DNA of 50,077 nt from Abyssibius sp040880065 (GTDB taxonomy: Bacteria > Pseudomonadota > Alphaproteobacteria > Rhodobacterales > Rhodobacteraceae). The position numbers were made by a program, and so were the translations under genes. The stretch lies in contig JBBDJE010000007.1 of assembly GCA_040880065.1 (NCBI GenBank), positions 1-50,077 on the forward strand. Direction: 5' to 3'. Positions 25,074 through 33,921 of this stretch are shown in pieces (the first letter of the stretch is position 1; each line of letters opens with the position of its first letter). Below the pieces are notes generated by a model. It was not told where the DNA came from. It saw only the letters and a list, made by a program, of their open reading frames with translations, and searched no databases.

Positions 25074-25754
25074 ATGGTCGAATTTACCCCGTCATCCATG
25101 TTTGCAAACCCGAATTCCGGCGCATCTACGCCCAGAACCTTTGCGCAGGGCGCGAGCAGTGTTACGGGTGATTTCGAGACATTCCTCAAGCTGCTCACAA
25201 CGCAGATGCGCAACCAGGACCCGTTGAACCCGTCTGATTCAACGGAGTTTGTTGCGCAGCTTGCCAGTTTTTCCGCTGTCGAACAGCAGGTGCAATCCAA
25301 TGCCAAGCTTGATTCGCTGGTCGCCGCCTTTTCAGGGCGCGCGGCATCGGGGCTTTCGGAATGGATAGGCCAGCAGGTGCGTCATGCAGGAAAAGCCGAT
25401 TATGCCGATCGCCCGCTCGATGTGCAGGTGGCCATTGATGCGCGCGCCGATCGTGCCGTCATGGTGGTGCGCAATGCGAGCGGCGATGAGGTTCAGCGCC
25501 TGCCGGTCGGGCTTGAGAACGACATCGCCATCTGGACAGGGATGCGCGCCGATGGCACGCAGGCACCAGCCGGGCGCTATTCCTTCGAAATTGAAAGTTT
25601 TGCCGAAGACAGGCTGCTGTCCAAAAATGCGGGAATGGTGTTTGACACCGTGCGCGAAGCGCGCCTTAACGGCGGCCGGATCGAACTGGTGTTTGCCGAT
25701 GGCGCTGCCATGAACGCCGATGATGTCACCGCCGTGCGCGGTGCTGCAATCTAG
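25074..25754 (+). CDS. flgD: Flagellar hook cap protein FlgD
   Basis: 226 residues. FETFLKLLTTQMRNQDPLNPSDSTEFVAQLASFSAVEQQ is the FlgD N-terminal signature. The C-terminal beta domain carries the Ig-like part (APAGRYSFEIESF). It caps the growing hook. AGGAGA precedes the ATG. It is convergent with the large periplasmic protein gene, with 10 bases between stops. Confidence 0.95.
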   Translation: MVEFTPSSMFANPNSGASTPRTFAQGASSVTGDFETFLKLLTTQMRNQDPLNPSDSTEFVAQLASFSAVEQQVQSNAKLDSLVAAFSGRAASGLSEWIGQQVRHAGKADYADRPLDVQVAIDARADRAVMVVRNASGDEVQRLPVGLENDIAIWTGMRADGTQAPAGRYSFEIESFAEDRLLSKNAGMVFDTVREARLNGGRIELVFADGAAMNADDVTAVRGAAI

Positions 25755-25764
25755 CGCAGAGCCA

Positions 25765-28107
25765 TTATTCAGGCGCGGAGGGTGCAAGCAAGCTTTGCAA
25801 ATAGGTCCGGCTTTCACGATTGGCGTCAAGTGTTGTCCGCGCGGCTTCCAAAGTGTTTGGCAGATTGTCCGGCATCATCGGCAAAGGCGTAGCGGATGCA
25901 TCCACGCTTGTTGGCGCGCCGAGGTCGCGCATATAGGCTGCTAGCGTTGCGCGCGCTTCGCCTTTTATGTCGTCTTGCGCCACGTCTTCCCAGATGCCCG
26001 CCAAAAAGGCCAGATCGCTGCGCTCTGTCGCTGCAGGATTGACGGCTGCCAATACGTCATGCGCCGCAGCATACTGGCCAAGCTGCGCATAGGCTGCAGC
26101 CATCAGTTCCTGCGCGGGCTGGTCCCGGCGGTTTGAGAGAAGGTCGAGCGCGGCTTGCGGCTCGAACAGCGCAAGGCGCGCCTGCGCTGCCAGCAGTCCG
26201 GCTTGGTCATCAAATTCGGGCGTGTCGCCCAGCAGATCCAGCGCTTCGGCGGGCATGGCCAGATTTAAGAGCTGGCGGGCAATTTCACGGCGCGCAACAT
26301 CTCCGGCCCGCCCGTTCTCTATCAGCCCGCGATGCCGCATTATGGCCGCAATATAGTCTGTCGGCGCGTCAGGGTCCGGGGTGGCGTTTGCAAGAATTTC
26401 TTGTGCGGCGCTAAGTAAAGCTACATCCGCAACAGCATTTCGCCCCAATTCTGTTTCGATCAGGATGAGCGCTGCATCAAACCCATCAAACCCGGCGCGA
26501 AGCTGAATTTCTGCCAAACGCAGCGCACGGCCCTGCGCGGTGCCGCGCCGCTCGAATGCAGCTGCAGCGAGTGACTGGATCAGGTCTTGCGGCGCTGCGC
26601 CGCTGCGCGCGCGCAGCGCCTTTGCCCAGAGCAGCATGGCGTTGGGTGCAAGTGCCGTATCGTCCTCGACCATTTCAGCGAGCATGGCTTCCGCCGCCTC
26701 CGGCTGGCTTGCAAGCAGCATTTCGGCGCGGATCAGCCGCAGGGCGGGGGTTTCTGCCTGACCTGCGCGTGCGACCAGATCAAGAGCACGTTGCGCGTGC
26801 TCTTGTGCATCGAGGCGCATCAGTGTGGCGACCACACCGCCGATATGGTCTAGCCGCAGCTCAAGCGGGAGCGACGCGAAGGCGTTCAGGCTACTGCCAA
26901 TATCAAGCGGCAGAGATGTGATTGCCTCGGGAATCGCGATCATACGCCACAGCTCGTGCGCACCACCACAGCCGCGCCCAAGGTCAAGCAAGCCACCAAT
27001 GGGAACAGGCTCGCCATCTGCCATAAGCGCTAGTTCCGCCAGAACCGGGTTTTCAGCAGCCAACCCATAAGACCCAAGTACGCTACGCGCCTCGCGCCCG
27101 AGCCCGTAGCGCAGATAAAAACGTACAAGGTCAGCAGCGGCAAGCGGGAGCGGGCGGTCACGTTCCTCGACCATGGCACTGTGCAACTGGCCGAGCGCGG
27201 TGTTGAAATCGGCGTCTCCAGCCCATAGTGCAAAGTCAAATGCGGAATCGTCCAGGCAATGGGTGCGCGCGAAGTCATTGACAATTTCAGCCAGGGCCGA
27301 TGCACTGTCACGGTCATAAACCGTGCTGGCGGTGATTTGCCGCGCAAGGCCGGGGCTGGGCATGGGCAGGGGGGGTAGCGGCGCAGGTTTTTTGCGCAGC
27401 TTTACGATCTGCGGCGCAGTGGCGGGGGGCATGAATTCTATCAGCCCCTGTTCGGCGGCGCGGGTAAGCTGGGTGAGCAGGGCTTCCTGCGCCTCGGCAA
27501 TCCGCGCCGCAGTTATGCTGTCGGGCGGTGGCGCAGTTTCGGGCGCAGTTTCGGGCGCAGTCTGGGGCGCAGTTTCGGGCAATGTGGCTGATGGGCTGGC
27601 TGGCGGCGCAATGGGTTCGGCGAAACTCTCGATCCCGAGATCTACAATCAGCGGTGCGTCTTGGGCAAAGCGTTGCGGATAAAGCACGGGGCTTTGATGC
27701 CGTTGCGCGGGGATTGGCGCAATTTCGGTTACGGGCAACTCGTCTGCGTTACGCTGCGCGATATCCAGAACAACATATGCGCCCTGATAGGCAAACGCTT
27801 CAACCGCGCAATCGCAGCCAAATTCCAGTAGCAAGCTGCCGCTGGTTGGAGATTCGCTAACCTTAAGCGTTGCCAACCTGTCGCGCGGTATGCGGGTAAA
27901 TACGTTGGAAATGTTATATGCGACCCCTTCGCCACGTAGCACGAATTCGGCTTGCCGGTCGCCATTGGTCAGCGACCAATCGCGCGCAGGGTCCACCGAT
28001 AGCACAAGCCGGGTAAAGGTTTCATGCTCGCCGGATTGAATGCGAACCGGCGTTTCAGCCATAGCCGCGCCGGTGGTCAGCAGCAACGCAAGTGCCGGCC
28101 TGATCAT
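25765..28107 (-). CDS. Large periplasmic MotC-like protein coupled to motA (tentative)
   Basis: 780 residues. A signal peptide ends near GAAMA (residue ~17). Residues ~20-115 look like an AMIN-type beta domain (FTRLVLSVDPARDW, VAYNISNVFTRIPRDRLATLKV). A Pro/Ala/Glu-rich linker with four PETA-type repeats follows at ~177-192, then about 500 residues of helical, TPR/Sel1-like repeats to the end. It overlaps the motA stop by four bases. No family name can be fixed from sequence. The position next to motA and a MotE-like gene recalls rhizobial MotC, a periplasmic stator-associated protein, but MotC is shorter and I see no clear sequence identity. Confidence 0.6.
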   Translation of the reverse strand: MIRPALALLLTTGAAMAETPVRIQSGEHETFTRLVLSVDPARDWSLTNGDRQAEFVLRGEGVAYNISNVFTRIPRDRLATLKVSESPTSGSLLLEFGCDCAVEAFAYQGAYVVLDIAQRNADELPVTEIAPIPAQRHQSPVLYPQRFAQDAPLIVDLGIESFAEPIAPPASPSATLPETAPQTAPETAPETAPPPDSITAARIAEAQEALLTQLTRAAEQGLIEFMPPATAPQIVKLRKKPAPLPPLPMPSPGLARQITASTVYDRDSASALAEIVNDFARTHCLDDSAFDFALWAGDADFNTALGQLHSAMVEERDRPLPLAAADLVRFYLRYGLGREARSVLGSYGLAAENPVLAELALMADGEPVPIGGLLDLGRGCGGAHELWRMIAIPEAITSLPLDIGSSLNAFASLPLELRLDHIGGVVATLMRLDAQEHAQRALDLVARAGQAETPALRLIRAEMLLASQPEAAEAMLAEMVEDDTALAPNAMLLWAKALRARSGAAPQDLIQSLAAAAFERRGTAQGRALRLAEIQLRAGFDGFDAALILIETELGRNAVADVALLSAAQEILANATPDPDAPTDYIAAIMRHRGLIENGRAGDVARREIARQLLNLAMPAEALDLLGDTPEFDDQAGLLAAQARLALFEPQAALDLLSNRRDQPAQELMAAAYAQLGQYAAAHDVLAAVNPAATERSDLAFLAGIWEDVAQDDIKGEARATLAAYMRDLGAPTSVDASATPLPMMPDNLPNTLEAARTTLDANRESRTYLQSLLAPSAPE
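27531..27578. repeat. Four tandem 12-base units inside the MotC-like gene
   Basis: Four units of gcgcagtttcgg (third unit gcgcagtctggg), coding on the minus strand for a Pro-Glu-Thr-Ala type linker. They are in frame, so copy-number change would lengthen or shorten the linker without a frameshift. Confidence 0.85.
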
Positions 28108-28970
28108 GCCGCGGCCTTGGTTGATTTCAGAGCCTCTTCCAGTGTGTTGTAGCTCGGCCGCAAACCGCCGGGCACATTCTGGCGGCCGACCTCGATACAG
28201 AGGTTTGGCGCATGGCCGTAGAGGTTGGCGATCAGCACCTCACGAATGAGTTGATAGAAATTCTGGTCTTCATCAATTACCGCCTTTACGCGGGCAGAAA
28301 ACGGGCCGACCAGACAATAGGCCAAGAACACACCAAGAAAGGTGCCCACCAGTGCACCGCCGATCATTTTGCCCAACACCGCTGGCGGCTGGTCGATCGA
28401 AGCCATGGTTTTGATGACCCCGAGCACCGCCGCCACAATACCCAGTGCCGGCAAGCCATCTGCCATGGTTTGCAGCGCGTGGCTGGAATGCTGGGCATTG
28501 TTCAACAGCGCCTCCATCCGTTTTTCCAGCACCTCTTCGACCTGGTTGGGGTCATTGTAGTTCATCGAGGCGGCGCGCAGCGTGTCGCAAATGAGGGCAA
28601 TCGCATCGGGATCAGCCTGAATTTTTGGATATTTTCCAATAAGCGAGGATGATTCCGGTGCTTCGATATGCGCTTCAAGTTCCACCGGGCTGTTGCGGGC
28701 AACGCGGATAAGCGTGAATAGCAGGCAAAGAAGGTCCTGATAATCTTGCGTGCGCCATTTTGAACCTTTGAAGACCTTCCCCAGATCTTTGATCGTGTGT
28801 TTTACAACATGCATGTTGTTGGCAATGAGAAAAGCGCCGATCGCGGCCCCGGCGATCATCGTCATCTCAAACGGCAATGCGTGAAGGATAATTTCCAGCT
28901 TGCCGCCTGCCGCCAAGTAGCCGCCAAACACCATAACAAAAACAACGGCGATTCCGATCAGTCCGAGCAT
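28104..28970 (-). CDS. motA: Flagellar stator protein MotA
   Basis: 288 residues with four membrane helices: LIGIAVVFVMVFGGYLAAGG, the helix with AGAAIGAFLIANN, and the pair LPALGIVAAVLGVIKTM and IGGALVGTFLGVFLAYCLVGPF near the C-terminal half, which carry the channel prolines. The cytoplasmic loop keeps basic and acidic residues around 89-99 (RVARNSPVELE), the E. coli region that contacts the FliG C-terminal domain. motB is not beside it but at 39535-40362. The stop overlaps the MotC-like start by four bases. Confidence 0.95.
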   Translation of the reverse strand: MLGLIGIAVVFVMVFGGYLAAGGKLEIILHALPFEMTMIAGAAIGAFLIANNMHVVKHTIKDLGKVFKGSKWRTQDYQDLLCLLFTLIRVARNSPVELEAHIEAPESSSLIGKYPKIQADPDAIALICDTLRAASMNYNDPNQVEEVLEKRMEALLNNAQHSSHALQTMADGLPALGIVAAVLGVIKTMASIDQPPAVLGKMIGGALVGTFLGVFLAYCLVGPFSARVKAVIDEDQNFYQLIREVLIANLYGHAPNLCIEVGRQNVPGGLRPSYNTLEEALKSTKAAA

Positions 28971-29049
28971 AAGTTGCGCTTTCTTGGCTAGACACGGGTT
29001 AATATGGGCAGTGTGGCGGGGCGGGGGTTAAGAACTTGCCAACAGCGGG

Positions 29050-29637
29050 TTAGTTTCGCGGCGCGGCAGCGTTACGCCCCGCGATGATCACGCTTACCGA
29101 ATAGGCGAGTTCGGCGGGCATGGATGACAGCACGCCTGCCGCCGCCTCGGGCTGCATGCGGGCCAAAAAACCGGCGGCGAAATTTACATCCATCGTTTCA
29201 AAAATAGCGGCGGCGGCGTCGGGCTTCATACGCTCGTATACAAGTGTCAGGCGGGCGACATCCTCTTCAGCGGCATTGTCGGCGCGCGCCAATGTGGCGG
29301 CAAGCCGCGTTTCGGCGGCTTCAAGCGCCTGCATTTGCTCGGCAATACGGGTTTCGACAATAGCAAGCGTTGCCGCGCGCTCGTTAAGATAAGTTTCGCG
29401 CGATGCAAGGTTATCGGCGCGCGCGGCAAGCGCTTGCAAAAGTTCGTCGGGCTGCTCGGCAGGCGTGCAGGCTTGCGGGGTGCCAAGCGCCGGCGTGCCG
29501 GCTGTATCCAAAGCTGCATATTGTTCAGCCAGCGCCGGAGCAGCAATGCCAAGCCGGATAAAACCCGAAACCACAAAACAGACCAAAACAAAGCGCAGCG
29601 GCCCGGCGCGGCGTGAAGCAGGGGAAGGGCGCGCCAT
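29050..29637 (-). CDS. MotE-like / MgtE-N-type periplasmic flagellar protein
   Basis: 195 residues: signal-type membrane segment (FVLVCFVVSGFIRLGIAAPALAEQ), an alpha-helical coiled coil (~60-120), and a C-terminal MgtE-intracellular-domain-like block ARLTLVYERMKPDAAAAIFETMDVNFAAGFLARMQPEAAAGVLSSM. MotE proteins have exactly this layout; rhizobial MotE is a periplasmic chaperone for MotC. It lies two bases after the coiled-coil protein gene and 79 bases before motA on the same strand. Confidence 0.8.
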   Translation of the reverse strand: MARPSPASRRAGPLRFVLVCFVVSGFIRLGIAAPALAEQYAALDTAGTPALGTPQACTPAEQPDELLQALAARADNLASRETYLNERAATLAIVETRIAEQMQALEAAETRLAATLARADNAAEEDVARLTLVYERMKPDAAAAIFETMDVNFAAGFLARMQPEAAAGVLSSMPAELAYSVSVIIAGRNAAAPRN

Positions 29638-29639
29638 AG

Positions 29640-30053
29640 CTACGCCTCCTGCTTGCGCAACTGGGCAAGCGATTCGCTGGCGCGGGCTTTGCGCGTGGCC
29701 GATTTGCGTGCAATCGGTTTTTCGGAGTTGTGCGCGGTGGTTTTGCGCGATTGCGTGGCGGGTGCGTCTGTATCGCGCTCGTGCAGCACTGCCAAAAGCA
29801 ACTCCAACCGGCCGGCAGCCATTTCGGCGCGCGCGGTCATTTCGACCAACTCGCGTGAACTTGCCCCGCTGACCTTTTTGGCCGTGCTGAGCGAAACCTG
29901 CATCTCGTCTACCTGCTGGGAAAGCGTGGCGATGGCCGCCCCGAGCCCTGTATCAAGCTGCGATAACCTGCGCAGACGGCGGGCCAGTGTGGCGCAATAA
30001 AACGCGGCGGCGAACACGCCTGCAATCAGTAAAACATCGGCGATAACGGCCAT
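29640..30053 (-). CDS. Small membrane-anchored coiled-coil protein in the fliL operon
   Basis: 137 residues: N-terminal membrane helix (VIADVLLIAGVFAAAFYCATLARRL), then a helical region with heptad-like spacing (LSQLDTGLGAAIATLSQQVDEMQVSL) and a basic C-terminal tail (RKTTAHNSEKPIARKSATRKAR). It fits the small DUF6468-type proteins seen beside fliL in alphaproteobacteria, but I cannot confirm that. It lies between fliL (nine bases upstream) and the MotE-like gene. Function unknown; a stator or basal-body accessory is likely from position. Confidence 0.65.
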   Translation of the reverse strand: MAVIADVLLIAGVFAAAFYCATLARRLRRLSQLDTGLGAAIATLSQQVDEMQVSLSTAKKVSGASSRELVEMTARAEMAAGRLELLLAVLHERDTDAPATQSRKTTAHNSEKPIARKSATRKARASESLAQLRKQEA

Positions 30054-30062
30054 TAAACTCTC

Positions 30063-30551
30063 CTATCCCAGCACAAATTCGGTGATCAGCACGTCGCGAA
30101 TATTCTCGGGGCCCGCTACGACCTGCACGCGGCGTAAAATTTGCGCGCGCAAGCGGGTCAAGGCGGCGGGTGCCGACATTTCTTCCTCGGTGACCGCATG
30201 CAAATACGTGTTCAGCACATCCAGAATGCGCGGTTTTAGCGCTGTTACGGCAGATGCCGCACCCGGTGCCACTTCGAGCTGGGCGGTAAAGCGCAGATGC
30301 GACGCGTTCGCCCCCGCCCCCAGTGAAATGATCATCGGGTCGAGCGGCACAAAACTTACAGCCTCTGCCAGCGCGTTGGTGTTTTGTGCCGAATCAGTCA
30401 TGCCGGATTTTGGCAAGGCCAGCAGCCCCGAAAAGGTGGCATAAAATCCGCCCGCCCCCAGCAAAACCGCGCCGACAAGCCCGAAAAGCAAAGCTTTGCT
30501 GCGCTTTTGGGGCTCGTCCTGCGCGGTTTGGGCATTTTCTGCTTCTGCCAT
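30063..30551 (-). CDS. fliL: Flagellar basal-body protein FliL
   Basis: 162 residues: cytoplasmic acidic start, membrane helix (LLFGLVGAVLLGAGGFYATF), and a periplasmic domain with VSFVPLDPMIISL, LRFTAQLEV and LRAQILRRVQVV, ending DVLITEFVLG, the FliL pattern. It is the first gene of the fliL-to-MotC-like block and divergent from fliF across 128 bases. Confidence 0.92.
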   Translation of the reverse strand: MAEAENAQTAQDEPQKRSKALLFGLVGAVLLGAGGFYATFSGLLALPKSGMTDSAQNTNALAEAVSFVPLDPMIISLGAGANASHLRFTAQLEVAPGAASAVTALKPRILDVLNTYLHAVTEEEMSAPAALTRLRAQILRRVQVVAGPENIRDVLITEFVLG

Positions 30552-30679
30552 CGGGCATCCTCGCTCAAATCATCGGTTTCGCTATTTAGACCGAAGCGGG
30601 CTAACCAAATCTTAAGCCTGTCGCGCAAATGATGGCCCGGACAAACCGCGAACAGAAAGTTGGCGGCACGAAGTGAGGG

Positions 30680-32260
30680 ATGCGCGTGACGCAAATTTTG
30701 ACACTCTGGAATGCGATTGAACCGCAAAAGCGGTTGGTGGCGATCTTGGCGGCAGTGGCAACGATTGTTGCGCTTTACGGGCTTACACAGGTGGTCGGGC
30801 GTTCGACCAATGCGCTGCTTTATGCCGGGCTGGAACCTGCCGATGCCGGCCAGGTCGTTGCCGCACTCGAAGCGCAGGGCGTTGCTTTTGAAGTAAAGGG
30901 TGATTCGATTTATGTGCCTGCCGGGCAGCGTGATCAGGTGCGCATGTCGCTCGCCGCCAGCGGTTTGCCCGGCAACGGTGCGGCGGGCTATGAATTGCTC
31001 GATACATTGTCCGGCTTTTCGACCACCGCGCAAATGTTTGATGCCGCCTATTGGCGCGCCAAAGAGGGCGAGCTTGCGCGCACGATCGTGGCTTCAAGCC
31101 TTATCCGGTCGGCGCGTGTGCATATTGCAGCGCCCAGCCAGCAGCCCTTTGCGCGCAACGGCACGCCGACGGCTTCGGTGACTGTCACCACCACAGGTGG
31201 CGCTTTGGGAAATGCGCAGGCCGAGGCGGTGCGCTATCTGGTGGCTTCGGCTGTTGCTGGGCTTGATCCGGGCAGCGTTGCGCTCATCGATTCTGCGCGC
31301 GGGCTTATCGCGGCGGGGGCGGGAAGTCGTGCCACAACTGCCGGCGAGCTTGATCCGCGTGCGGCTGCCATGCGCACCAATGTCGAACGGCTACTGGCCG
31401 CGCGGGTCGGGCCGGGAAATGCGATTGTCGAGCTGACAATCGACACGATCACCGCGCAAGAAACCATTACCGAACGCGTGCTCAACCCCGATGCGCGCAT
31501 CCCCGTCTCGCAAGAAACCGAAACCCGCAGCGAAACTTCGACCGATGCAGCCGGTGCCGCCTACGGTGCCGTAACCGTGGCCAGCAACCTGCCTGATGGC
31601 GGCGCAGGTGGTGCCGGTTCGGCCAGTTCCAGCCGCAATGACAGCCGTGAAACCATCAATTACGACACATCCGAAACGCTGCGCGAAACCCTGCGCCCGG
31701 CGGGCGACATCCGCCGTCTTTCGGTGGCTGTGCTGGTCAATGATCTCGGTCAGGCGAATGGCGATGGCCAGATCACCTACGCCCCGCGTCCGGCGGAAGA
31801 GCTTGAATCCCTGCGAAGCCTCGTGCAATCAGCCGTGGGGTTCGATGCGGCGCGCGGCGATGTGGTGACCATTGCCGCTATGCCTTTTTCAACGCCCGAT
31901 GCTTTAGGAAGTTTTGCCCAAAGCTCCGGGCTGATGGGGCTGCTGGCCGCAAATATTCTGACAATTATCCAGCTGGCCGTGCTGGCATTGGTTATTCTGG
32001 CGCTGGCAATATTTGTTGTGCGCCCGGTGCTGGCACGCCCCAGCCCGACAGCGATTGCGCCAATGCGCACACCGCCCGATGCCGCTGATCCCGCACAACT
32101 GCCCTATCCATCCGACGCCCCCGCGGCATTGGAAGATCACAGTACACCCGACCCGCTGGACCAGTTGCGCAATGCCATGAACGAACGCGCAGACGAGTCT
32201 ACACGCCTGCTGCGTTCATGGATCGAATCGCCTGAGGGCGCGTCTGAAAGTGCCGTGTGA
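30680..32260 (+). CDS. fliF: Flagellar MS-ring protein FliF
   Basis: 526 residues. N-terminal membrane helix (LVAILAAVATIVALYGL), ring-building motifs YAGLEPADAGQVVAAL and GYELLD...GFSTTAQMFDAAYWRAKEGELARTI, a second membrane helix near 430-455 (ANILTIIQLAVLALVILALAIFVV), and a short cytoplasmic tail (PLDQLRNAMNERADESTRLLRSWI) that binds FliG. A GTG six bases after the ATG has equally good ribosome binding site spacing. The stop shares one base with the FliH start (TGATG). Confidence 0.95.
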   Translation: MRVTQILTLWNAIEPQKRLVAILAAVATIVALYGLTQVVGRSTNALLYAGLEPADAGQVVAALEAQGVAFEVKGDSIYVPAGQRDQVRMSLAASGLPGNGAAGYELLDTLSGFSTTAQMFDAAYWRAKEGELARTIVASSLIRSARVHIAAPSQQPFARNGTPTASVTVTTTGGALGNAQAEAVRYLVASAVAGLDPGSVALIDSARGLIAAGAGSRATTAGELDPRAAAMRTNVERLLAARVGPGNAIVELTIDTITAQETITERVLNPDARIPVSQETETRSETSTDAAGAAYGAVTVASNLPDGGAGGAGSASSSRNDSRETINYDTSETLRETLRPAGDIRRLSVAVLVNDLGQANGDGQITYAPRPAEELESLRSLVQSAVGFDAARGDVVTIAAMPFSTPDALGSFAQSSGLMGLLAANILTIIQLAVLALVILALAIFVVRPVLARPSPTAIAPMRTPPDAADPAQLPYPSDAPAALEDHSTPDPLDQLRNAMNERADESTRLLRSWIESPEGASESAV

Positions 32261-32883
32261 TGTCCGCTTTGAAGCTGGAAACTTTTCGCCCGCACGCGCT
32301 TGAAGTCGAGGATGACGGTTTTTTGTCACCAGTGGCTGCGCAATCTTTGCGTGAAACCGCGTATGCCGAGGGGGTGAAAGCTGGCGCGGCCTCGGCCAGC
32401 GCGGCTTTTGAAGCGGAAAAGACCCGCCTGCTCGGCCCGATACGCGAAGCTTTGCAACAGGCCGAACGCAGCCAGACTGAGGCGCATATGGCTGCCCTGT
32501 CCAGCCTGCGCCCGCTGCTGGACACGCTTATCGCCACCATTTTACCACCTCTGGCCTATGAAGGGTTGATCGCAGAGTTGCGGATGGTTTTGCTTGCGGC
32601 TGCAACCCGCGCACCGAACGCCAGCTTCGTGCTGCAACTGGCTCCTGAAAATACCGCAGCCATTGGCGCGGTTTTACACGACACGCCCACAAATTTTCGT
32701 ATCACCGCCGCGCCCGAGCTTGGCCCGCTTGAAGCGCAGCTTCACTGGGAAGACGGGTTTGAAGCCATCGACCTGCGCCAGGTTTTGAACGAGGCCCATG
32801 CCACTTGCGCGCGGTTCTTTGCCCGCCCCGCTGCCGATGAGCAAACCGAGATGATCACCAAAGGAAAAACCAATGCCCGATAG
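32260..32883 (+). CDS. FliH-like export ATPase regulator
   Basis: 207 residues, soluble. N-terminal acidic region, then a long helix (AYAEGVKAGAASASAAFEAEKTRLL...EALQQAERSQTEAHM) and a C-terminal alpha/beta part. Position between fliF and fliN and the helix with repeated small residues fit FliH, which holds FliI and links it to FliN. Sequence conservation is low in this family, so I leave the symbol blank. It overlaps fliF by one base and fliN by 11. Confidence 0.75.
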   Translation: MSALKLETFRPHALEVEDDGFLSPVAAQSLRETAYAEGVKAGAASASAAFEAEKTRLLGPIREALQQAERSQTEAHMAALSSLRPLLDTLIATILPPLAYEGLIAELRMVLLAAATRAPNASFVLQLAPENTAAIGAVLHDTPTNFRITAAPELGPLEAQLHWEDGFEAIDLRQVLNEAHATCARFFARPAADEQTEMITKGKTNAR

Positions 32884-33184
32884 CGCCCCGCCAGTGGACA
32901 CACACCCCGCACAGCCCGAGCCAAGCCTAACCCGTGAAAGCGCACTTATGGGCGTGCCGGTTGAACTGGTCATCTCGGTTGGCCGTGCCCGCCCGCTGAT
33001 CGGCGAGCTTCTCAAACTGCGCCGCGATTCTGTGCTGACCCTCGACAGTCGCATCGAAGACCCGGTAGAAATCTTTGTGGGCGACAGGCTCATCGCCCGC
33101 GGTGAGTTGCAGGAAATGGATGGTGAACCCGGCAAGCTCGGTGTGCGGTTGATTGAAATTGTCGATCTGATCGAAGGCGCCTAG
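32873..33184 (+). CDS. fliN: Flagellar switch protein FliN
   Basis: 103 residues: disordered Pro-rich start, then a SpoA domain (VPVELVISVGRARPLIGELLKLRRDSVLTLDSRIEDPVEIFVGDRLIARGEL). It forms the lower C-ring with FliM and docks FliH. It overlaps the FliH-like gene by 11 bases. Confidence 0.94.
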   Translation: MPDSAPPVDTHPAQPEPSLTRESALMGVPVELVISVGRARPLIGELLKLRRDSVLTLDSRIEDPVEIFVGDRLIARGELQEMDGEPGKLGVRLIEIVDLIEGA

Positions 33185-33186
33185 CT

Positions 33187-33921
33187 TTGCGCACCCTCCC
33201 CATTGCCCTGCTTTTGCTTGCGCTGGCCAGCCCGCTTGCGGCGCAGAGTTTTACGCTCGACATGGGCGATGGTGGCGATGGTGGCGATGGTGGCGCGCTA
33301 AGCCTGCGCATGGTGCAACTATTCGTCATGCTCACCCTGCTCAGCCTCGCGCCGGGGCTCGCGATTATGGTCACCTGTTTTCCGTTCATGGTAACGGTTC
33401 TCTCAATTCTGCGCCAAGCGATCGGCGTGCAGCAGGCCCCGCCAAATATGATGATCGTCAGCCTTGCGATGTTCCTGACATGGTTTGTCATGCAGCCGGT
33501 CTTTTCCGAAGCCTGGGCCACCGGCGTGCAACCCATGCTCGATGGCACGCTCACCACCGATGTCGCGCTCGAAAAAACGCTCGCACCATTTCGAGTTTTT
33601 ATGGAAGCCCGCGTGCAGCCCGCTACATTGGCAATGATGCAAGATGCCTCGCCGGTTCAGACCGCGCCCGATGCGGCAACCCCGCTTGGCGTGCTTGTGC
33701 CATCTTTCCTGCTCTCAGAAATCCAGCGCGGCTTTGAAATCGGCTTTCTAGTATTCCTGCCATTTCTGGTCATTGACCTCGTTATTGCAGCGGTGTTGAT
33801 GTCGATGGGCATGATGATGGTGCCGCCGGCTGTCGTGTCATTGCCCTTCAAGCTTGCGTTCTTTGTTATCGCCGATGGCTGGTCGCTATTGGCTGGCGCA
33901 TTGGTGCGGAGCTATCAATGA
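33187..33921 (+). CDS. fliP: Flagellar export-gate protein FliP (TTG start)
   Basis: 244 residues. A cleavable signal peptide (LPIALLLLALASPLAAQ) is typical of FliP; then LSLAPGLAIMVTCFPFMVTVLSILRQAIG, PSFLLSEIQRGFEIGFLVFLPFLVIDLVIAAVLMSMGMMMVPPAVVSLPFKLAFFVIADGW. A GDGGDGGDGG stretch from three 9-base repeats (33265-33291) follows the signal peptide. TTG 33187 is the only start that keeps the signal peptide; AAGG lies about ten bases before it. The stop overlaps the fliG start by four bases. Confidence 0.94.
   Translation: MRTLPIALLLLALASPLAAQSFTLDMGDGGDGGDGGALSLRMVQLFVMLTLLSLAPGLAIMVTCFPFMVTVLSILRQAIGVQQAPPNMMIVSLAMFLTWFVMQPVFSEAWATGVQPMLDGTLTTDVALEKTLAPFRVFMEARVQPATLAMMQDASPVQTAPDAATPLGVLVPSFLLSEIQRGFEIGFLVFLPFLVIDLVIAAVLMSMGMMMVPPAVVSLPFKLAFFVIADGWSLLAGALVRSYQ

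Noticed and set aside
27531..27578. CRISPR-like or regulatory repeat
   Set aside because: The 12-base units are in frame inside a coding region and encode a Pro/Ala linker; there are no spacers.
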